From Paraburkholderia gardini (lineage in GTDB: Bacteria; Pseudomonadota; Gammaproteobacteria; Burkholderiales; Burkholderiaceae), in contig NZ_CAJQYY010000002.1 in assembly GCF_907164575.1 (NCBI RefSeq), forward strand, positions 62,001-126,000: a DNA stretch of 64,000 nt. Direction: 5' to 3'. The position numbers and the translations under genes were made by a program. This document shows, piece by piece, positions 54,613 through 63,929 of the stretch (positions are counted from its first letter, which is position 1; each line of letters begins with the position of its first letter). The notes beneath the pieces were generated by a model. The model was not told where the DNA came from, ran no database searches, and was given only the letters and a program-made list of their open reading frames with translations.

Positions 54613-57600
54613 ATGCCAGATATCGCCGTTTCATCGCAGTCCACCCCGCCCGTCGCGCTGGTCAAGGCCGGGCAGCGTTTCGCCTTCGACGGCACGCACG
54701 GCTCGTCCGATGCGCTTCTGATCGCCCGCTATCACCTTGCATATCGCGAGCAGGTGCCGCTTCTGGCGGTGGTCTGCGCGAGCGCGGTCGATGCGCAGCG
54801 TCTCACCCAGGAAATCGCGTTCTTCGCGCCCGAAGCCCGCGTGCGTCTGCTTCCCGACTGGGAAACGCTGCCTTACGACACGTTCTCGCCGCACCAGGAC
54901 CTCGTCTCCGAGCGGCTCGCGACGCTGCACGACCTCGGCGAAGGCCGTTGCGACATCCTGCTCGTACCCGCTACGACCGCGCTGTATCGCATGCCGCCCG
55001 CGTCGTTCATGGCGGCCTACACGTTCTCGTTCACCCAGGGCGCGCGGCTCGACGAAACGAAGCTGAAGTCGCAATTGACGCTGGCGGGCTACGAACACGT
55101 GAGCCAGGTCGTGCGGCCAGGCGAATACTGCGTGCGCGGCTCGCTGATCGACCTGTTTCCGATGGGTTCCCCCCTGCCTTACCGGATCGACCTCTTCGAC
55201 GACCAGGTCGATTCGATCCGCGCGTTCGATCCCGACACGCAGCGCAGCCTCTACCCGGTACGTGACGTGCGCCTCCTGCCGGGCCGTGAATTCCCGTTCG
55301 ACGAAACCGCCCGCACCGCGTTTCGCAGCCGCTGGCGCGAGGTGTTCGAAGGCGATCCGAGCCGCGCGTCGATCTACAAGGACATCGGCAATGGCGTGCC
55401 GTCGGCGGGGATCGAGTATTACCTGCCACTCTTCTTCGAAGATACGGCGACGCTCTTCCACTATCTGCCCGACAACGCCCAGCTCGCCTTCGTCGGCGAC
55501 CTGGACGCCGCGATCCGCCGTTTCACGAACGACACGAAGCAGCGCCACAACTTCCTGTCGCACGACCGCGACCGGCCGATTCTCGACCCGGAACGCCTCT
55601 TTCTCTCCGACGAAGACTTCTTCACGCTCGCGAAGCCGTTCGCGCGCCTCGTGTTGCCGGGCAACGCGGGCGGCGGCTGGGCGACGCCGCTGCCGCACCT
55701 CGCGATCGACCGTCACGCCGAGGACCCGATCTCCGCGTTGCGCGCGTATCTCGACACGACGCCGCATCGCGTGATGTTCGCCGCCGAATCGGCGGGCCGG
55801 CGCGAGACAATCATGCAACTCTTCGTCGACAACCATCTGTTGCCGGCGTCGACCGACAGCTACGCCGACTGGCTCGCGAGCGAAGCGCGTTTCGCGCTCG
55901 GCGTGTCGCCGCTATCGAATGGCTTCGCGATTCCAGCCGAAGGCATCGCGCTCATCACCGAGACCGAGCTGTATGGCCCGCTCGCGCGCCGCGCCGGGCG
56001 GCGGCGCCAGGAACAGGCGAGCAACGTCGATTCGATGGTGCGAGACCTGTCGGAGCTGAAGATCGGCGACCCGGTCGTGCATTCGCAGCACGGTATCGGC
56101 CGCTATAGGGGCCTCGTGACGATGGACCTCGGCGAAGGCGACACCGAGTTCCTGCACCTCGAATACCAGGGCGACAGCAAGCTCTACGTGCCTGTGTCGC
56201 AACTGCACGTGATCTCGCGCTACAGCGGCGCCGATCCGGAAAGCGCGCCGCTGCATGCGCTCGGCTCGGGCCAGTGGGAAAAGGCCAAGCGCCGCGCCGC
56301 GCAGCAGATTCGCGACACCGCGGCCGAACTGCTGAACCTGTATGCGCGCCGCGCGCTGCGTCAGGGTCACGCGTTCGCGCTCGAACCACGCGACTACACG
56401 AAGTTCGCCGAAAGCTTCGGCTTCGAGGAGACGCCCGATCAGGCCGCCGCCATTACCGCCGTGATCGGCGACATGACGAGCGGCAAGCCGATGGACCGTC
56501 TCGTGTGCGGCGACGTCGGTTTCGGCAAGACCGAAGTCGCATTGCGCGCCGCGTTCATCGCGGTGCTCGGCGGCAAGCAGGTCGCGCTGCTCTCGCCTAC
56601 CACCTTGCTCGCCGAACAGCACACGCAGACGTTCACCGACCGCTTCTCCGACTGGCCGGTGCGCATCGCGGAGCTGTCGCGCTTCAAGTCGACGAAGGAA
56701 GTCAACGCGTCGATCCAGCAGATCAACGAGGGCACCGTCGATATCGTGATCGGCACGCACAAGCTGCTGTCGTCGGACGTGCAGTTCAAGCGGCTGGGCC
56801 TTGTCATCATCGACGAGGAACACCGTTTCGGCGTGCGCCAGAAAGAAGCGCTGAAGGCGCTGCGCGCCGAAGTCGACGTGCTCACGCTCACCGCCACGCC
56901 GATTCCGCGCACGCTCGGCATGGCGCTCGAAGGCCTGCGCGACTTCTCGGTGATCGCGACCGCGCCGCAGAAGCGCCTCGCGATCAAGACCTTCGTGCGT
57001 CGCGAGGAAGACAGCGTGATCCGCGAGGCGATGCTGCGCGAACTCAAGCGCGGCGGCCAGGTGTACTTCCTGCACAACGAAGTGGAGACGATCGAGAACC
57101 GTCGCGCGATGCTCGAAGCGCTCGTGCCGGAAGCGCGCATTGCCGTGGCGCACGGGCAGATGCATGAGCGCGAGCTCGAACGTGTGATGCGCGATTTCGT
57201 CGCGCAACGGGCGAACGTGCTGCTGTGCACGACGATTATCGAAACCGGCATCGACGTGCCGAGCGCGAACACGATCCTGATCCATCGTGCCGACAAGTTC
57301 GGGCTGGCGCAATTGCATCAGCTACGCGGCCGCGTCGGGCGCTCGCATCATCAGGCGTACTCGTATCTGCTCGTGCACGATCCGCAAGGTCTCACGAAAC
57401 AGGCCCAGCGCCGGCTCGAAGCGATCCAGCAGATGGAAGAACTCGGCGCGGGCTTCTATCTCGCGATGCACGACCTCGAAATTCGCGGCACGGGCGAAGT
57501 GCTGGGCGACAAGCAGTCGGGCGAAATTCACGAGATCGGTTTCCAGCTTTACACCGACATGCTGAACGACGCGGTCAAGGCATTGAAGGAGGGCCGCGAG

Positions 57601-58095
57601 CCGGACCTCACCGCGCCGCTCGCCGCCACGACCGAGATCAACCTGCATGCGCCCGCGATTCTGCCCTCGGACTATTGCGGCGACGTGCAGGAGCGGCTTT
57701 CGCTCTACAAACGTCTCGCGAACTGCGAGCACCCCGACGCGATCGACGGCATTCAGGAAGAGCTGATCGACCGCTTCGGAAAATTGCCGCCACAGGCGCT
57801 GGCGCTCGTCGAAACGCATCGCCTGCGGCTCGCCGCAAAACCGCTCGGCATTTCGAAGATCGATGCCGGCGAAACGGTGATCGGCCTGCAGTTCATCCCC
57901 AATCCGCCGATCGACGCGATGCGCATCATCGAAATGGTCCAGAAGCACAAGCACATCAAGCTCGCGGGGCAGGACAAGCTGCGCATCGAGACGCGTACGC
58001 CCGACCTCGCGGTGCGTGTTTCGACGGTGAAGGAAACGCTGCGTGCACTCGGCGCGCCGACCCGGGGCACGGCCGCCGCGGCGCGTCAGGCCTGA
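54613..58095 (+). CDS. mfd: Transcription-repair coupling factor
   Basis: 1160 residues. Mfd frees stalled RNA polymerase and recruits UvrA to lesions. UvrB-homology domains fill the first ~340 residues. The RNA polymerase-interacting domain (CarD-like) lies near residues 480-560 (IGDPVVHSQHGIGRYRGL). The RecG-like motor has Walker A CGDVGFGKTEVALRAAF, DEEH box IIDEEHRFG, and TATPIPRT. The TRCF C-terminal domain completes it. The ATG at 54613 gives MPDIAVSSQ; a GTG eight codons earlier is an alternative. A long hairpin overlaps the stop codon. Confidence 0.97.
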   Translation: MPDIAVSSQSTPPVALVKAGQRFAFDGTHGSSDALLIARYHLAYREQVPLLAVVCASAVDAQRLTQEIAFFAPEARVRLLPDWETLPYDTFSPHQDLVSERLATLHDLGEGRCDILLVPATTALYRMPPASFMAAYTFSFTQGARLDETKLKSQLTLAGYEHVSQVVRPGEYCVRGSLIDLFPMGSPLPYRIDLFDDQVDSIRAFDPDTQRSLYPVRDVRLLPGREFPFDETARTAFRSRWREVFEGDPSRASIYKDIGNGVPSAGIEYYLPLFFEDTATLFHYLPDNAQLAFVGDLDAAIRRFTNDTKQRHNFLSHDRDRPILDPERLFLSDEDFFTLAKPFARLVLPGNAGGGWATPLPHLAIDRHAEDPISALRAYLDTTPHRVMFAAESAGRRETIMQLFVDNHLLPASTDSYADWLASEARFALGVSPLSNGFAIPAEGIALITETELYGPLARRAGRRRQEQASNVDSMVRDLSELKIGDPVVHSQHGIGRYRGLVTMDLGEGDTEFLHLEYQGDSKLYVPVSQLHVISRYSGADPESAPLHALGSGQWEKAKRRAAQQIRDTAAELLNLYARRALRQGHAFALEPRDYTKFAESFGFEETPDQAAAITAVIGDMTSGKPMDRLVCGDVGFGKTEVALRAAFIAVLGGKQVALLSPTTLLAEQHTQTFTDRFSDWPVRIAELSRFKSTKEVNASIQQINEGTVDIVIGTHKLLSSDVQFKRLGLVIIDEEHRFGVRQKEALKALRAEVDVLTLTATPIPRTLGMALEGLRDFSVIATAPQKRLAIKTFVRREEDSVIREAMLRELKRGGQVYFLHNEVETIENRRAMLEALVPEARIAVAHGQMHERELERVMRDFVAQRANVLLCTTIIETGIDVPSANTILIHRADKFGLAQLHQLRGRVGRSHHQAYSYLLVHDPQGLTKQAQRRLEAIQQMEELGAGFYLAMHDLEIRGTGEVLGDKQSGEIHEIGFQLYTDMLNDAVKALKEGREPDLTAPLAATTEINLHAPAILPSDYCGDVQERLSLYKRLANCEHPDAIDGIQEELIDRFGKLPPQALALVETHRLRLAAKPLGISKIDAGETVIGLQFIPNPPIDAMRIIEMVQKHKHIKLAGQDKLRIETRTPDLAVRVSTVKETLRALGAPTRGTAAAARQA

Positions 58096-58137
58096 CATGT
58101 TGCGGTGCGTCATACACGCACCGCAACATGTCTTTGT
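58094..58137 (+). terminator. Rho-independent terminator of mfd
   Basis: GACATGTTGCGGTGCGT pairs perfectly over 17 bp with ACGCACCGCAACATGTC around CATAC, followed by TTTGTTATT. The stem begins inside the mfd stop codon. Confidence 0.88.
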
Positions 58138-58148
58138 TATTGTCAGCT

Positions 58149-58178
58149 TTGGCTCGACGTATGTTTTTTGGGTATGAT
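58149..58178 (+). promoter_or_regulatory. Candidate sigma-70 promoter of argE
   Basis: TTGGCT (58149-58154) and TATGAT (58173-58178) with an 18-bp spacer. Transcription would start near 58185, about 20 nt before the argE ATG. It lies directly after the mfd terminator. Confidence 0.5.
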
Positions 58179-58206
58179 CGAACGGTAACCATGCTGGAGT
58201 TCTGTC

Positions 58207-59430
58207 ATGTCACACGTCGCTGAAACAGCGCAATCCACACCTTCGTCCTCCGCTTCCCCTGCTTCGCTTCCCTGGGTCAAACGTCTCGTGTCGATCGACA
58301 CGGTCAGCCGCAATCCGAATCTCGGCCTGATTGAAATGGTGCGCGACGATCTGCGCGCGCAGGGAATCAAAGCCACCCTCACGCACGACGAAAGCGGCAA
58401 ATGGGCGAACCTCTTCGCCACGGTGCCCGCGCATGACGGCGAGACAAACGGCGGCATCGTGCTGTCGGGGCATACCGATGTTGTGCCGGTCGACGGACAG
58501 CAATGGGACAGCGATCCGTTCAAACCCGAAATTCGCGACGACAAGCTGTATGGACGCGGCACGTGCGACATGAAAGGCTTCATCGGCGCGGCGCTCACGC
58601 TGCTGCCGCAGATGCAGAACACGAAGCTCGCGAAGCCGATCCATTTCGCGCTCTCATTCGACGAAGAAGTGGGCTGCGTCGGCGCCCCGCTGCTAATCGC
58701 CGATCTGATGAAGCGCGGCATCAAGCCGGATGGCTGTATCGTCGGAGAGCCGACCAGCATGCGGCCGGTCATCGCGCACAAGGGTATCAACGCGTATCAG
58801 TGCTGCGTGCGCGGCCAGGCCGCGCATTCGTCGCTGACGCCGAAGGGCCTCAACGCGATCGAATACGCCGCGCGCCTCATCTGCTACATCCGCGACATGG
58901 CCGACCAGTTTCGTGCCGAGGGTCCGTTCGACGAACTCTACGACGTACCCTTCACGACCGCGCAGACCAGCACGATCGAAGGCGGCAACGCGATCAACAC
59001 CGTGCCCGCCGAATGCCGGTTTGCGTTCGAATTCCGCAACCTGCCGACGCTCGATCCCGAACCGGTCTTCGCGCGCATCGATCAATACGCACGCGAAACG
59101 CTGTTGCCGAAAATGTTGCGCGAGCATCCGTCGGCGGCCATCGAGATCACGAAGATTGCCGCTGCGCCCGGCCTCGATTCATCGGAACAGGCGGCGATCA
59201 CGCAGCTCGTGCGCGCACTGACGGCCGATCAGGACAAACGCAAGGTTGCGTACGGCACCGAAGCGGGCCTCTTCTCGCTCGCGGGCATCCCGAGCATCGT
59301 GTGCGGTCCGGGCGACATCATGCAGGCGCACAAGGCCAACGAATTCGTCGCGCTCGATCAGCTCGTCGCGTGCGAACGTTTTCTTGGCAAGTTCATCAGC
59401 AGCATGTCAGTCGATGCCCATGCACACTGA
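58207..59430 (+). CDS. argE: Acetylornithine deacetylase
   Basis: 407 residues of the M20 metallopeptidase family. Metal ligands and the catalytic Glu are visible: VLSGHTDVVPVDGQ (His, Asp), GRGTCDMKGFIG (Asp), and SFDEEVGCVGAP (Glu pair), plus a C-terminal His region at DIMQAHKANEF. The sequence between residues 185 and 300 is the dimerisation lid. It removes the acetyl group from N-acetylornithine in arginine synthesis. A TGGAGT site precedes the ATG. The paralogue DapE is excluded by overall fit to the ArgE branch, though not decisively by eye. Confidence 0.92.
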   Translation: MSHVAETAQSTPSSSASPASLPWVKRLVSIDTVSRNPNLGLIEMVRDDLRAQGIKATLTHDESGKWANLFATVPAHDGETNGGIVLSGHTDVVPVDGQQWDSDPFKPEIRDDKLYGRGTCDMKGFIGAALTLLPQMQNTKLAKPIHFALSFDEEVGCVGAPLLIADLMKRGIKPDGCIVGEPTSMRPVIAHKGINAYQCCVRGQAAHSSLTPKGLNAIEYAARLICYIRDMADQFRAEGPFDELYDVPFTTAQTSTIEGGNAINTVPAECRFAFEFRNLPTLDPEPVFARIDQYARETLLPKMLREHPSAAIEITKIAAAPGLDSSEQAAITQLVRALTADQDKRKVAYGTEAGLFSLAGIPSIVCGPGDIMQAHKANEFVALDQLVACERFLGKFISSMSVDAHAH

Positions 59431-59460
59431 GCGTCGCGTCTGAACGACGCATTCGCGCCC

Positions 59461-59487
59461 TGGCTCATGGCGAATCGCCATGAGCCA
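59461..59487. repeat. Perfect 27-nt palindrome between argE and the PLP-enzyme gene
   Basis: TGGCTCATGGCGA-A-TCGCCATGAGCCA: 13-bp arms with a one-base centre. No T-tract follows on either strand, so it is not a standard terminator. It ends 36 bp before the next ATG. Confidence 0.6.
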
Positions 59488-59522
59488 CTGCGAAATACAG
59501 CGAATCATTCCGGGCTTACGTC

Positions 59523-60572
59523 ATGTCCACCGCCACACCGCAGCACACCGACCACACCATCGACGGCGAGCCGATTCCCACGCTCGACGACATCGCCGCG
59601 CAGCATTTCGCGCTGACGCCGTGGATCGTGCGCACGCCGGTGTTCGAGCGCCGGGATTTTCCGTCGCTCGAAAACACGACGCTCAACTTCAAGTTCGAGC
59701 TGCTGCAGTCGGGCGGCACTTTCAAGACGCGCGGTGCGTTCACGAACCTGCTCGCGCTCGACAACGCTCAGCGCAGTGCCGGCGTCACGTGCGTTTCGGG
59801 TCCAGGCAGCAACCATGCCGTGGCGGTGGCGTGCGCGGCGAGGCGTCTTGGCATCAGCGCGAAGGTCGTGATGTTCCATTCGGCGAATCCCGCGCACATC
59901 GCGTTGTGCAGGCACTATCACGCCGAGATCGTGATGGCGGGCGGTCCCGCTGACGCCTTCGATGCCGTACGCCGCATCGAAACCGAGGAAGGCCGATATT
60001 TCGTGCATCCGTTCAACGGCTATCGCACGGTGCTGGGCGCGGCGACGCTCGGTTACGAATGGGCCGCGCAGACGCCCGATCTCGACGCGGTCGTCCTGCC
60101 GGTTGGCGGCGGCGGACTCGCGGCCGGCGTATCGACCGCACTGCGGCTCGCGAATCCGCGCGTACGGGTGTACGGCGTGGAGCCCGAAGGCGCGTGCGCA
60201 ATGAGCCGGAGCTTCGCCGCGAATCACACCGTGAAGCTGCATCACGAGCACAGCATCGCCGATTCGCTGATCGCGCCGCATACCGAGGAATACAGCTATG
60301 AGTTGTGCCGCCGACATATCGAACGCATCGTCACCGTCACCGACGATGCGCTGCGGCTCGCCATGCTCACGCTGTTCAACCAGCTAAAGATCGCCGTGGA
60401 ACCCGCATGCGCGGCACCCGTCGCGGCGCTTCTCGGACCGTTGCGCGAGACGTTGCAGGGCAGGCGCGTGGGCGTTTTGCTAAGCGGAACGAATACCGAC
60501 CCCGCGGCTTTCACCGCGCATATCGACAGCGCACGCGCGCTGATGCAGCGCACGCCACACGTATCGCTCTGA
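59523..60572 (+). CDS. PLP-dependent threonine/serine dehydratase-like enzyme
   Basis: 349 residues of the fold-type II PLP family. The Schiff-base Lys is in LLQSGGTFKTRGAF near residue 69. The phosphate-binding Gly loop is LPVGGGGLAAGVS near residue 192, and the pyridine-N contact fits VGVLLSGTNTDPA near residue 320, where serine/threonine dehydratases usually read GGN. The order resembles catabolic threonine dehydratase without an ACT domain. Substrates could be Thr, Ser or another hydroxyamino acid. It lies between argE and mscL. Confidence 0.88.
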   Translation: MSTATPQHTDHTIDGEPIPTLDDIAAQHFALTPWIVRTPVFERRDFPSLENTTLNFKFELLQSGGTFKTRGAFTNLLALDNAQRSAGVTCVSGPGSNHAVAVACAARRLGISAKVVMFHSANPAHIALCRHYHAEIVMAGGPADAFDAVRRIETEEGRYFVHPFNGYRTVLGAATLGYEWAAQTPDLDAVVLPVGGGGLAAGVSTALRLANPRVRVYGVEPEGACAMSRSFAANHTVKLHHEHSIADSLIAPHTEEYSYELCRRHIERIVTVTDDALRLAMLTLFNQLKIAVEPACAAPVAALLGPLRETLQGRRVGVLLSGTNTDPAAFTAHIDSARALMQRTPHVSL

Positions 60573-60791
60573 GCCGCGCATGTCGTGCGCGACACGCGCG
60601 CGTACCGGTTGCGTCGAATGGAACCGGAAAGCGGAAAAACGGATAAAGATGGGCTTACTTGAGGAAATCCGTGCATGCGTCCCCTCTCTGGCGGCAAAAC
60701 CCTACCGCTTGTCGCTCACGTTGGCTATCATTGACGTGCCGCAAGTACAAAACCGAAGGCCTGTGCCTCGATTTCAAGGGAGAAGCAACCA

Positions 60792-61232
60792 ATGAGCATG
60801 ATCAAGGAATTCAAGGAATTCGCCGTCAAGGGCAACGTGATGGATCTTGCCGTCGGTGTGATTATCGGCGGCGCATTTTCCACCATCGTCAATTCGATCG
60901 TGAAAGATCTGATCATGCCGGTAGTCGGCGTCGTCCTCGGCGGTCTCGATTTCTCGAACATGTTTATCAGGCTCGGACAGATACCGGGGACGTTCAAGGG
61001 CAATCCCGATTCATATAAAGACCTGCAGACCGCCGGTGTCGCCGTATTCGGCTATGGCTCGTTCATCACGGTGCTGATCAACTTCATCATCCTTGCGTTC
61101 ATCATTTTCCTGATGGTGAAATTCATCAACAATCTGCGCAAACCGGCTGCCGACGTGCCGCCGCCCGCTCCGCCGGAAGACGTCGTTCTGCTGCGCGAAA
61201 TCCGCGATGCGTTGAAGAGCCAGCAACGATAA
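60792..61232 (+). CDS. mscL: Large-conductance mechanosensitive channel
   Basis: 146 residues. MscL opens under membrane tension during hypo-osmotic shock. The N-terminal amphipathic helix and TM1 read [20 protein letters not shown] with the pore-lining glycines. TM2 is [21 protein letters not shown] cytoplasmic helix bundle ([12 protein letters not shown]) ends the protein. The linker [14 protein letters not shown] is Pro-rich as usual. A GGGAGAAG site precedes the ATG and a strong terminator follows. Confidence 0.96.
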   Translation: MSMIKEFKEFAVKGNVMDLAVGVIIGGAFSTIVNSIVKDLIMPVVGVVLGGLDFSNMFIRLGQIPGTFKGNPDSYKDLQTAGVAVFGYGSFITVLINFIILAFIIFLMVKFINNLRKPAADVPPPAPPEDVVLLREIRDALKSQQR

Positions 61233-61260
61233 GCCGGATACCTTCACGGCATCGTCACAG

Positions 61261-61304
61261 ACACAAAGGCCTGCGCGAACATCACGCAGGCCTTTGTGTT
61301 TTGC
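61261..61304 (+). terminator. Rho-independent terminator of mscL
   Basis: ACACAAAGGCCTGCG pairs with CGCAGGCCTTTGTGT around CGAACATCA, followed by TTT. It lies between the convergent mscL and hybrid-kinase genes. Confidence 0.9.
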
Positions 61305-61334
61305 CGGCACGCGAAACGTGAAGCACGCGCGATA

Positions 61335-63338
61335 TCAGGCCGACGCGGCGTCGAGTCCGTCCGCATTGTCTGGCTTGTCCGCTTTCACGCTCGCGGCGCT
61401 CTCGATCATCTGTTCGAGCTGGGTGAAATTGACAGGCTTCGTCAGATGCGACGTAAAGCCCGCCGCGAGACAGCGCCGCACGTCGTCGTCGGTGCCGAAG
61501 CCTGTCAGCGCGACGGCCGGCACGTCCGAATGCTCGCGGAACGCCATGATGAAATCGAGCCCGGTGCCGTCGGGCAAACCGACGTCGCTCACCACGAGAT
61601 CGAACGATGTGGCCTGCGTCGCAGCCAGCGCATCGGCCACACGGCCTACCACCGTCACGTCGTGGCCGAGTCCGCGAATGAGCTGCGCCATCACGTCCGC
61701 TGTGTCCTCGTGATCCTCGATCAGCAGGATCGCGAGCCCGCCTTCCGGATGCGGACCCGACAGCGCGACGATCGACGCCGACTCCGCCGGTTTCGCGGCC
61801 GTCGGCATCGTGATCGTGAACGTCGCGCCGCAATGCGCGCCAGGGCTTTTCGCCGTGACCGTGCCGCCGTGCACATCGGTCAATGCCCGGGTGATCGCGA
61901 GTCCCAGACCGAGGCCGCCGAACTGACCCGTCATGCTTTGATTGCCCTGCTCGAACGCATTGAAGAGCTTGTCGATCTGCCCGGGCTCGACACCGATACC
62001 AGTGTCTTCAACTGAAATCTGGATCTGCATGCGCTCGTCGTGCGTGCGTACGTAGATATGGCCACCGTCGGGCGTGAATTTGGCGGCGTTGCGAATCAGG
62101 TTCCACAGCATCTGCTGCAGCCGTGCGCGATCGGCGAGCACGTAGTGATGTCGCGCGGTCTTTTCGACATGCACGTCCTGCTGCTTGACCTGGATTTCGC
62201 TGCGCAAGAGTTCGAGCACGCCGTCGATCACGTCATGCACATCGACCGTCTCCAGCGAGAGTCGCAGCTTGCCGTTCGCCACACGCGTGAGATCGAGCAG
62301 ATCGTCGATCAGCCGCGCTTCCAGTTCGACGTTGCGCAGGATCATCCGCAAGCCCGCCCGCGCGCTTTCCGGCAGATCCGGCATCAGTTCGAGCACGCGC
62401 GCGCCGGCCAGCACCGGCGTGAGCGGCGTGCGCAACTCGTGCGAGAGCATCGCAAGAAAGCGGTCCTTCGCGCGGTTCGCTTCTTCGGCGGTCTGGCGGG
62501 CGGCCTGCTCGGACGCAAGCAGAAGCTCGCGCTCCTCGATCGCCTCGCGTTGCGGATGGATGTCGGTGCAACTGCCGAACCACTTGCTCACGCCGCCATC
62601 GGAATCCTGCACGGCCACGATGCGCGCGGCGAACCAGCGATATGCGCCGTCATGGCGACGGATGCGCAATTCGTGACGATAATCGGTCGCGCCGCTACGC
62701 ACGGCTTTCAGCCACGTCTGGCGGATTTCCTCGCGGTCTTCCGGGTGCACGGCCTCGAGCCACGCAAGACCGTGTGACGCGGCTTCGCTCAGGCCCGTGT
62801 ATTCGACCCACTGCTTCGAAAAGAAATCACAGTCGCCGTGTGCGTCGCAGGTCAGCACCAGGTGCGGCAACGCCTCCGAAAGCGTGCGGTAATGCTGCTC
62901 GCGATCACGCAGCAACGCGGCTTCATCCGAGGCCTTTTGCAGACGCACCTGCGCCAGCACGCGGTCAACCGCTTCGGGCAGATAGTCAAGGTAATCGCCC
63001 GATTTCGGCACGACGTCCGACACGCCCGCGCGCAGCGCTTCGATGACACGCGATTCGTCGGTGAAGCCGGTCACGAGGATCGCTGGAATGCGAACACCCT
63101 CGGCTCGCAGACGGCGGAAGAAGTCGAGGCCCGTTTCCGCGCTGTCGAGCTGATAGTCGAGTACGAGCAGGTTCGGCGCTTCCCGCGCGATGGATTCACG
63201 CGCGCTACCGACTGTCGGGCACGTCGCCACACGGCACCCTGCCCGTTCGAGCGATTTGCGCGCGAGGCGCAGGATACCCTCGTCGTCATCGACGACGAGC
63301 ACGCTCGCGGGTTGATGGGGAATGGCGTCGTCGGTCAT
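61335..63338 (-). CDS. Hybrid sensor histidine kinase (REC-PAS-HisKA-HATPase-REC)
   Basis: 667 residues from MTDDAIPHQPAS. A first receiver (about 12-130; VLVVDDDEG, Asp in LLVLDYQLD) is followed by a PAS/PAC domain (about 150-270). HisKA carries the His in FLAMLSHELRTPLTP. The ATPase boxes are NLIRNAAKFTPDGG, VEDTGIGVEPG and GLGLGLAITRAL. A second receiver lies at the C-terminus (LLIEDHEDTAD, Asp in LVVSDVGLPDG). No transmembrane segments are seen, so it is cytoplasmic. An Rcp1-type receiver gene lies 64 bp upstream on the same strand. Signal unknown. Confidence 0.93.
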   Translation of the reverse strand: MTDDAIPHQPASVLVVDDDEGILRLARKSLERAGCRVATCPTVGSARESIAREAPNLLVLDYQLDSAETGLDFFRRLRAEGVRIPAILVTGFTDESRVIEALRAGVSDVVPKSGDYLDYLPEAVDRVLAQVRLQKASDEAALLRDREQHYRTLSEALPHLVLTCDAHGDCDFFSKQWVEYTGLSEAASHGLAWLEAVHPEDREEIRQTWLKAVRSGATDYRHELRIRRHDGAYRWFAARIVAVQDSDGGVSKWFGSCTDIHPQREAIEERELLLASEQAARQTAEEANRAKDRFLAMLSHELRTPLTPVLAGARVLELMPDLPESARAGLRMILRNVELEARLIDDLLDLTRVANGKLRLSLETVDVHDVIDGVLELLRSEIQVKQQDVHVEKTARHHYVLADRARLQQMLWNLIRNAAKFTPDGGHIYVRTHDERMQIQISVEDTGIGVEPGQIDKLFNAFEQGNQSMTGQFGGLGLGLAITRALTDVHGGTVTAKSPGAHCGATFTITMPTAAKPAESASIVALSGPHPEGGLAILLIEDHEDTADVMAQLIRGLGHDVTVVGRVADALAATQATSFDLVVSDVGLPDGTGLDFIMAFREHSDVPAVALTGFGTDDDVRRCLAAGFTSHLTKPVNFTQLEQMIESAASVKADKPDNADGLDAASA

Positions 63339-63402
63339 GCTGGCGTTTCGTGTGCGAATGCCCTTCTTGTGGTGGCGAGCCGCGGCAGGCAGCGCGCGCG
63401 AT

Positions 63403-63894
63403 TCATTGCGCCGGATGTTGCAACGACAGGCGCTGGCCCGGCGGCAGCTTGACGACCTGAAGGAAAAACCCGAGCCGCCGCACGGCTTCGATAAACGCAT
63501 CATATTCGACCGGCTTCGTGATGTAGACGTTGCATCCAAGCTCGTAGCAACGATCGATCTCACGCGGATCGTCGGTTGTCGTCAGCACGATGACAGGCAG
63601 CGCGGCAGTCGAAGGCGTTTCTTTCAGGCGGCGCAGCACTTCGAAACCATCGACGCGCGGCATCTTCAGATCGAGCAGCACGACAAAGTTCGCCAGATCG
63701 TCGCGAGACGGCAGGCCGGAAGCCATGGCTTCGGCAGGCGGTTCGCCGAAAAAATAGTCGAGCGCTTCCTGGCCGTCGGCAAACCGCATGAAGCCATTGG
63801 TCAGCCCGGCCCGGCGCAGGTTGCGCTCGACGAGCGTGGCGTGGCCGTCGTCATCCTCGATCAGGATGATGCCCACCGATTCCCCGTGTGACAT
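63403..63894 (-). CDS. Rcp1-type single-domain response regulator
   Basis: 163 residues from MSHGESVGIILIEDDDGH, with a GGAGGG site before the ATG. It is a lone receiver with no output domain. The phosphorylated Asp is in NFVVLLDLKMPRVDGFEVL, the Thr and Lys follow in VIVLTTTDDP and VYITKPVEYDAF. The pattern VERNLRRAGLTN plus DGQEALDYFFGE is typical of the Rcp1 family, whose members often pair with phytochromes or hybrid kinases. It probably exchanges phosphate with the kinase encoded just downstream. Its 5' neighbour lies past the contig end. Confidence 0.92.
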   Translation of the reverse strand: MSHGESVGIILIEDDDGHATLVERNLRRAGLTNGFMRFADGQEALDYFFGEPPAEAMASGLPSRDDLANFVVLLDLKMPRVDGFEVLRRLKETPSTAALPVIVLTTTDDPREIDRCYELGCNVYITKPVEYDAFIEAVRRLGFFLQVVKLPPGQRLSLQHPAQ

Positions 63895-63929
63895 GTTTCC
63901 CTCCGTTGTCGCCATCCGTTCCGTGGATT

